NCBI RefSeq assembly: GCF_029603155.1
Contig: NZ_JAPMUA010000001.1
Coordinates: 992,001-1,056,000, forward strand
Length of the DNA: 64,000 nt
DNA from: Galbibacter pacificus
GTDB lineage: Bacteria > Bacteroidota > Bacteroidia > Flavobacteriales > Flavobacteriaceae
Direction of reading: 5' to 3'
The notes under the pieces are model-generated. The model was not told the origin of the DNA. It saw only the letters and a list, made by a program, of their open reading frames with translations, and did no database searches. The position numbers and the translations under genes were made by a program. Below are positions 61,687 through 64,000 of this stretch, in pieces (position 1 is the stretch's first letter; each line of letters starts with the position of its first letter).

Positions 61687-63399
61687 CTACCATCCCGGGT
61701 TTTGTTCTAAGTCTACTCCATGATCGCTGTACAGTTTAATTTGATCTAATGGAATTGGACTTAAATATACTTTTGGATCGTCAAAAACCCTTGCAGATTC
61801 TGATGCCGATGCAGGAATGATATATCCTGTAGCACCATTGGTAAGGGTAATGCTTTCCAGGTTGCTGTCTGGATAGTTTGCTTTATCTATCCAAGCCCCA
61901 CGATTAATATCTTCATTCGACACCATATCGCTGTATTCAAGTTTTTTCCATCTTCTGAGGTCGTCCAGTCTGAAGCCCTCCATCATGAGTTCGATTCTAC
62001 GTTCCCTGCGTATTTCCCATATAACGGAAGGTACCTCTGGGTCCCTGTTCGGGTCATCATACGCTACACCGCCAACAGTAACAGAATTTCCAGATACTTG
62101 GAGATGGGGGAGTGCTATTCCGGGACGGTCCCTTAATGCGTTTAATGATTTGTCCAAATCGCTTTGGGTTAGTGCCGGACCACCTATGGAAGCCAATTCG
62201 GCTGCTGCTTCGGCATAATTTATAAGGACTTCGCCATAACGTATTACCGGGGCATCAGTTGGGTTTAAGTTTGAACTTCCTTCTGGGTCGTCTTTTATTT
62301 GTTCATTTAAAAATTTATGGACGGCAAATCCTGTCGTAGAAAAATTAAAGTCTATTCCATTTAAACGGAGTATATTGGGCACAAAAGTCTCATACATTCT
62401 AGGGTCTCTGCTTGCCATTACATTTTCAATCCCCATATCTCCTTGGTAATTTGGAGAAACAGAAATGGGAAGGCCATCATCCATTAAATAAGATTCGATA
62501 GCATTTTTTGAAGCCCCCGATTGAGGTTCTTTATTGTTATAACTATTAAGGGCGTGCGTTAAAATACCTGCTTCGTATTCGCGGTATAAAATTACTTCCG
62601 GATTATTGGCCAAGCTTAAAGAATTGAATACCTCCCGGTAATTCCCTAAGGAGTAATTCCCTTGATCTATAATTTGTTCAGCGGCCCACTTGGAGGCTTC
62701 AAGGTATGTTGTGGCTCTTGTATTGTCCCCTATATGATATTTTTGCCAAGTTCCTTCAAAAAGGAATACACGCGACATATATGCCAAAACAACATCGCGA
62801 TTTACTTCTAGCCCCGGGCTGTCAACATTAGCTCTTACATATTGGGCCGCATATTGAAAATCTTCCAATACTTTGTCCATTACATAGCCACGGTCGTCCC
62901 TTGGTTTATAAAGTTCTTCCGTATCTTCTTCGGAAAGTTCTTTGTCATAATACGGCACATCGCCAAACCGGTTTACAAGGTCATGATATTCAAGCCCCCT
63001 AAAAAACCGTCCAACACCTGTCCAATGTTCTATTGCTTCCTGTTCCATAGGTACGGTTTGCACGCGCTCAATAAAAATATTTGCTTTTCTGACCCATGAA
63101 AAAGACCAACCGCCACTACTTGTGGGCACTTGTTGTGTAAATTGAGGAGGGTTTGAAGGTGCAAAATCGTCGTTTAATGTTTGTCCGGAAAAATAGTCGC
63201 CCCAAGTATATCCAGAACCATAACCGGTAAAATAGCCTGTATAAAAACCAAAAGCAAAAGTTCTTACGTTGCCTTCATTGGTCCAGTACGTTTCGTCAAC
63301 TAATTGGTCTTGTGGAGGCACTTCAAGGAAGTCTTTTTCGCATCCTATTAGTAATAATAAGGAAAAGATAATTGTTGTTATTTTGTATTTCGTTTTCAT
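61687..63399 (-). CDS. susD: SusD/RagB family lipoprotein (third locus)
   Basis: 570 residues with lipobox Cys20 (LLLLIGCEKDFLEVPP). RagB features are FFRGLEYHDLVNRFGDVPY, YGEVLINYAEAAAELA, IRRERRIELMMEGFRLDDLRRW and LSPIPLDQIKL. It is longer than the other two SusD proteins and belongs to the larger RagB/SusD group with the ERRIEL motif. It begins nine bases after the truncated susC3. Ligand unknown. Confidence 0.95.
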   Translation of the reverse strand: MKTKYKITTIIFSLLLLIGCEKDFLEVPPQDQLVDETYWTNEGNVRTFAFGFYTGYFTGYGSGYTWGDYFSGQTLNDDFAPSNPPQFTQQVPTSSGGWSFSWVRKANIFIERVQTVPMEQEAIEHWTGVGRFFRGLEYHDLVNRFGDVPYYDKELSEEDTEELYKPRDDRGYVMDKVLEDFQYAAQYVRANVDSPGLEVNRDVVLAYMSRVFLFEGTWQKYHIGDNTRATTYLEASKWAAEQIIDQGNYSLGNYREVFNSLSLANNPEVILYREYEAGILTHALNSYNNKEPQSGASKNAIESYLMDDGLPISVSPNYQGDMGIENVMASRDPRMYETFVPNILRLNGIDFNFSTTGFAVHKFLNEQIKDDPEGSSNLNPTDAPVIRYGEVLINYAEAAAELASIGGPALTQSDLDKSLNALRDRPGIALPHLQVSGNSVTVGGVAYDDPNRDPEVPSVIWEIRRERRIELMMEGFRLDDLRRWKKLEYSDMVSNEDINRGAWIDKANYPDSNLESITLTNGATGYIIPASASESARVFDDPKVYLSPIPLDQIKLYSDHGVDLEQNPGW

Positions 63400-63408
63400 T
63401 TTTTTTAT

Positions 63409-64000
63409 TTAGAAGGTTAATTGAAGTCCAAATGAAAATGATCTTCTAAAGGGATATACCCTGCCAAAAGTAGAAGTGTCGTTCAATCCGGCAGTTGTAT
63501 AGTCAACTTCAGGATCTACGGGAACTTGGGCATCTGTAAATTCAAACAGATTTTCGCCACTGAAATATATTCTAAGCCTGTTTACATGAAACTTAGACGT
63601 AAGTGATTCTGGAATGGTATATCCAAAAGCCATGTTTTTCATTCTGATGTACGACATGTCAAGAAGGTATTTGGTCTGTGGCAAGAAATTCATAGCATTG
63701 TTGGATTGTCCTTGATCGTTGGGCCTTGGGTAATATGCATCTGGATTTTCGGGGGTCCAATAATCCAACTGGTGAGTATACCAACCTTCGCCATACCGAT
63801 ATCCAGGGATAAATACCGGCCCATTGGCCCAAAAATCCCGCTTGGCCACTCCTTGTAGAAACATACTAAAATCGAAACCTTTCCAGTCTGCCCTAAATTG
63901 AAACCCGTATTGATAACGTGGTGTTGTGTTACCAATTACTTTCATGTCTCCAGAATCTCCTACGGTTTCCGTGCCATAATTTATAACACCGTCGCCATTT
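63409..64000 (-). CDS. susC: SusC/RagA TonB-dependent transporter, C-terminal part
   Basis: The frame is open to the right window edge; about 197 C-terminal residues are present. It reads NGDGVINYGTETVGDSGD, then NTTPRYQYGFQFRADWKGFD, DYWTPENPDAYYPRP, YIRMKNMAFGYTIP and a final Phe, the standard end of a SusC barrel. The N-terminus and plug lie beyond the window. The internal ATG at 63945 is not the gene start. Confidence 0.93.
   Translation of the reverse strand, partial: NGDGVINYGTETVGDSGDMKVIGNTTPRYQYGFQFRADWKGFDFSMFLQGVAKRDFWANGPVFIPGYRYGEGWYTHQLDYWTPENPDAYYPRPNDQGQSNNAMNFLPQTKYLLDMSYIRMKNMAFGYTIPESLTSKFHVNRLRIYFSGENLFEFTDAQVPVDPEVDYTTAGLNDTSTFGRVYPFRRSFSFGLQLTF

Overview
The window looks like a chromosomal segment of a marine or plant-polysaccharide-degrading member of the Bacteroidota, most likely Flavobacteriaceae. 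The evidence is three SusC/SusD pairs, many lipoproteins with a short lipobox, weak Shine-Dalgarno signals, promoters of the TTTG-N(16-21)-TAnnTTTG type, a RimB-RimK fusion, and housekeeping neighbourhoods typical of flavobacteria (gyrA next to a TPR protein; tsaD divergent from tamB; rsmE-DUF4159-spoU). Base composition looks AT-rich and even throughout, and no gene stands out as foreign by eye.

Layout. 1-12.1 kb is core genome: a thiolase cut by the window edge, a 7TM-HD phosphohydrolase, tRNA-Ser(GCT), a degenerate tRNA-Pro copy plus a GIY-YIG gene lying against an intact tRNA-Pro(TGG), tRNA-Arg(TCT), a small unknown gene, rimB-rimK, clpC, gyrA and a TPR protein. 12.2-21.1 kb is a pectin utilisation locus read leftward: susC, susD, a DUF4861 lipoprotein, a GH105 unsaturated uronyl hydrolase, a CE8 pectin methylesterase and a CE12 acetylesterase. 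A LacI-type regulator (21.4 kb) is divergent from it. 22.4-33.0 kb is a hexuronate catabolic operon, also read leftward: kduI, kduD, uxaC, kdgK, kdgA, a TRAP transporter (dctP, dctQ, dctM), uxaB and uxaA. 33.2-43.2 kb is a second leftward locus: susC, susD, a double-DUF1080 lipoprotein, a Tat-signal Gfo/Idh/MocA oxidoreductase, a KdgF-like cupin, an SDR-type mannonate/fructuronate oxidoreductase and uxuA. Its own LacI-type regulator lies upstream (43.5 kb). 44.6-56.5 kb is again housekeeping: a THUMP-like methyltransferase, an AI-2E family permease, SpoU, DUF4159, RsmE, a serine hydrolase, tsaD and tamB. 56.9-59.9 kb holds pfkA, gap and a GlcNAc-kinase-like gene. 60.0-64.0 kb is the start of a third leftward glycan locus: a truncated susC, susD, and a GHL10/DUF187 lipoprotein.

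How it fits together. Loci 1 and 2 plus the operon between them encode uptake, de-esterification and cleavage of pectic oligouronides. They also encode every step from saturated galacturonate (uxaC-uxaB-uxaA), saturated glucuronate (uxaC-uxuB-uxuA) and the unsaturated sugar (kdgF-kduI-kduD) to 2-keto-3-deoxygluconate, then to pyruvate and glyceraldehyde-3-phosphate through kdgK and kdgA. No polysaccharide lyase or GH28 is present in the window. A 14-bp palindrome (TGTAATCGATTACA) sits directly after the -7 box of both susC1 and kduI, with a further copy before lacI. This ties the pectin locus and the hexuronate operon into one LacI-type regulon. A different palindrome (TGTGTACGTACACA) precedes susC2.

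The points most worth following are: the susCD locus with no recognisable glycoside hydrolase but a Tat-targeted oxidoreductase plus a double DUF1080 protein, which suggests oxidation-based glycoside cleavage; a 104-bp dispersed repeat starting at the stop codons of two unrelated genes; the tRNA-Pro/GIY-YIG element with an apparently inactivated nuclease; and a hairpin immediately after each susD.
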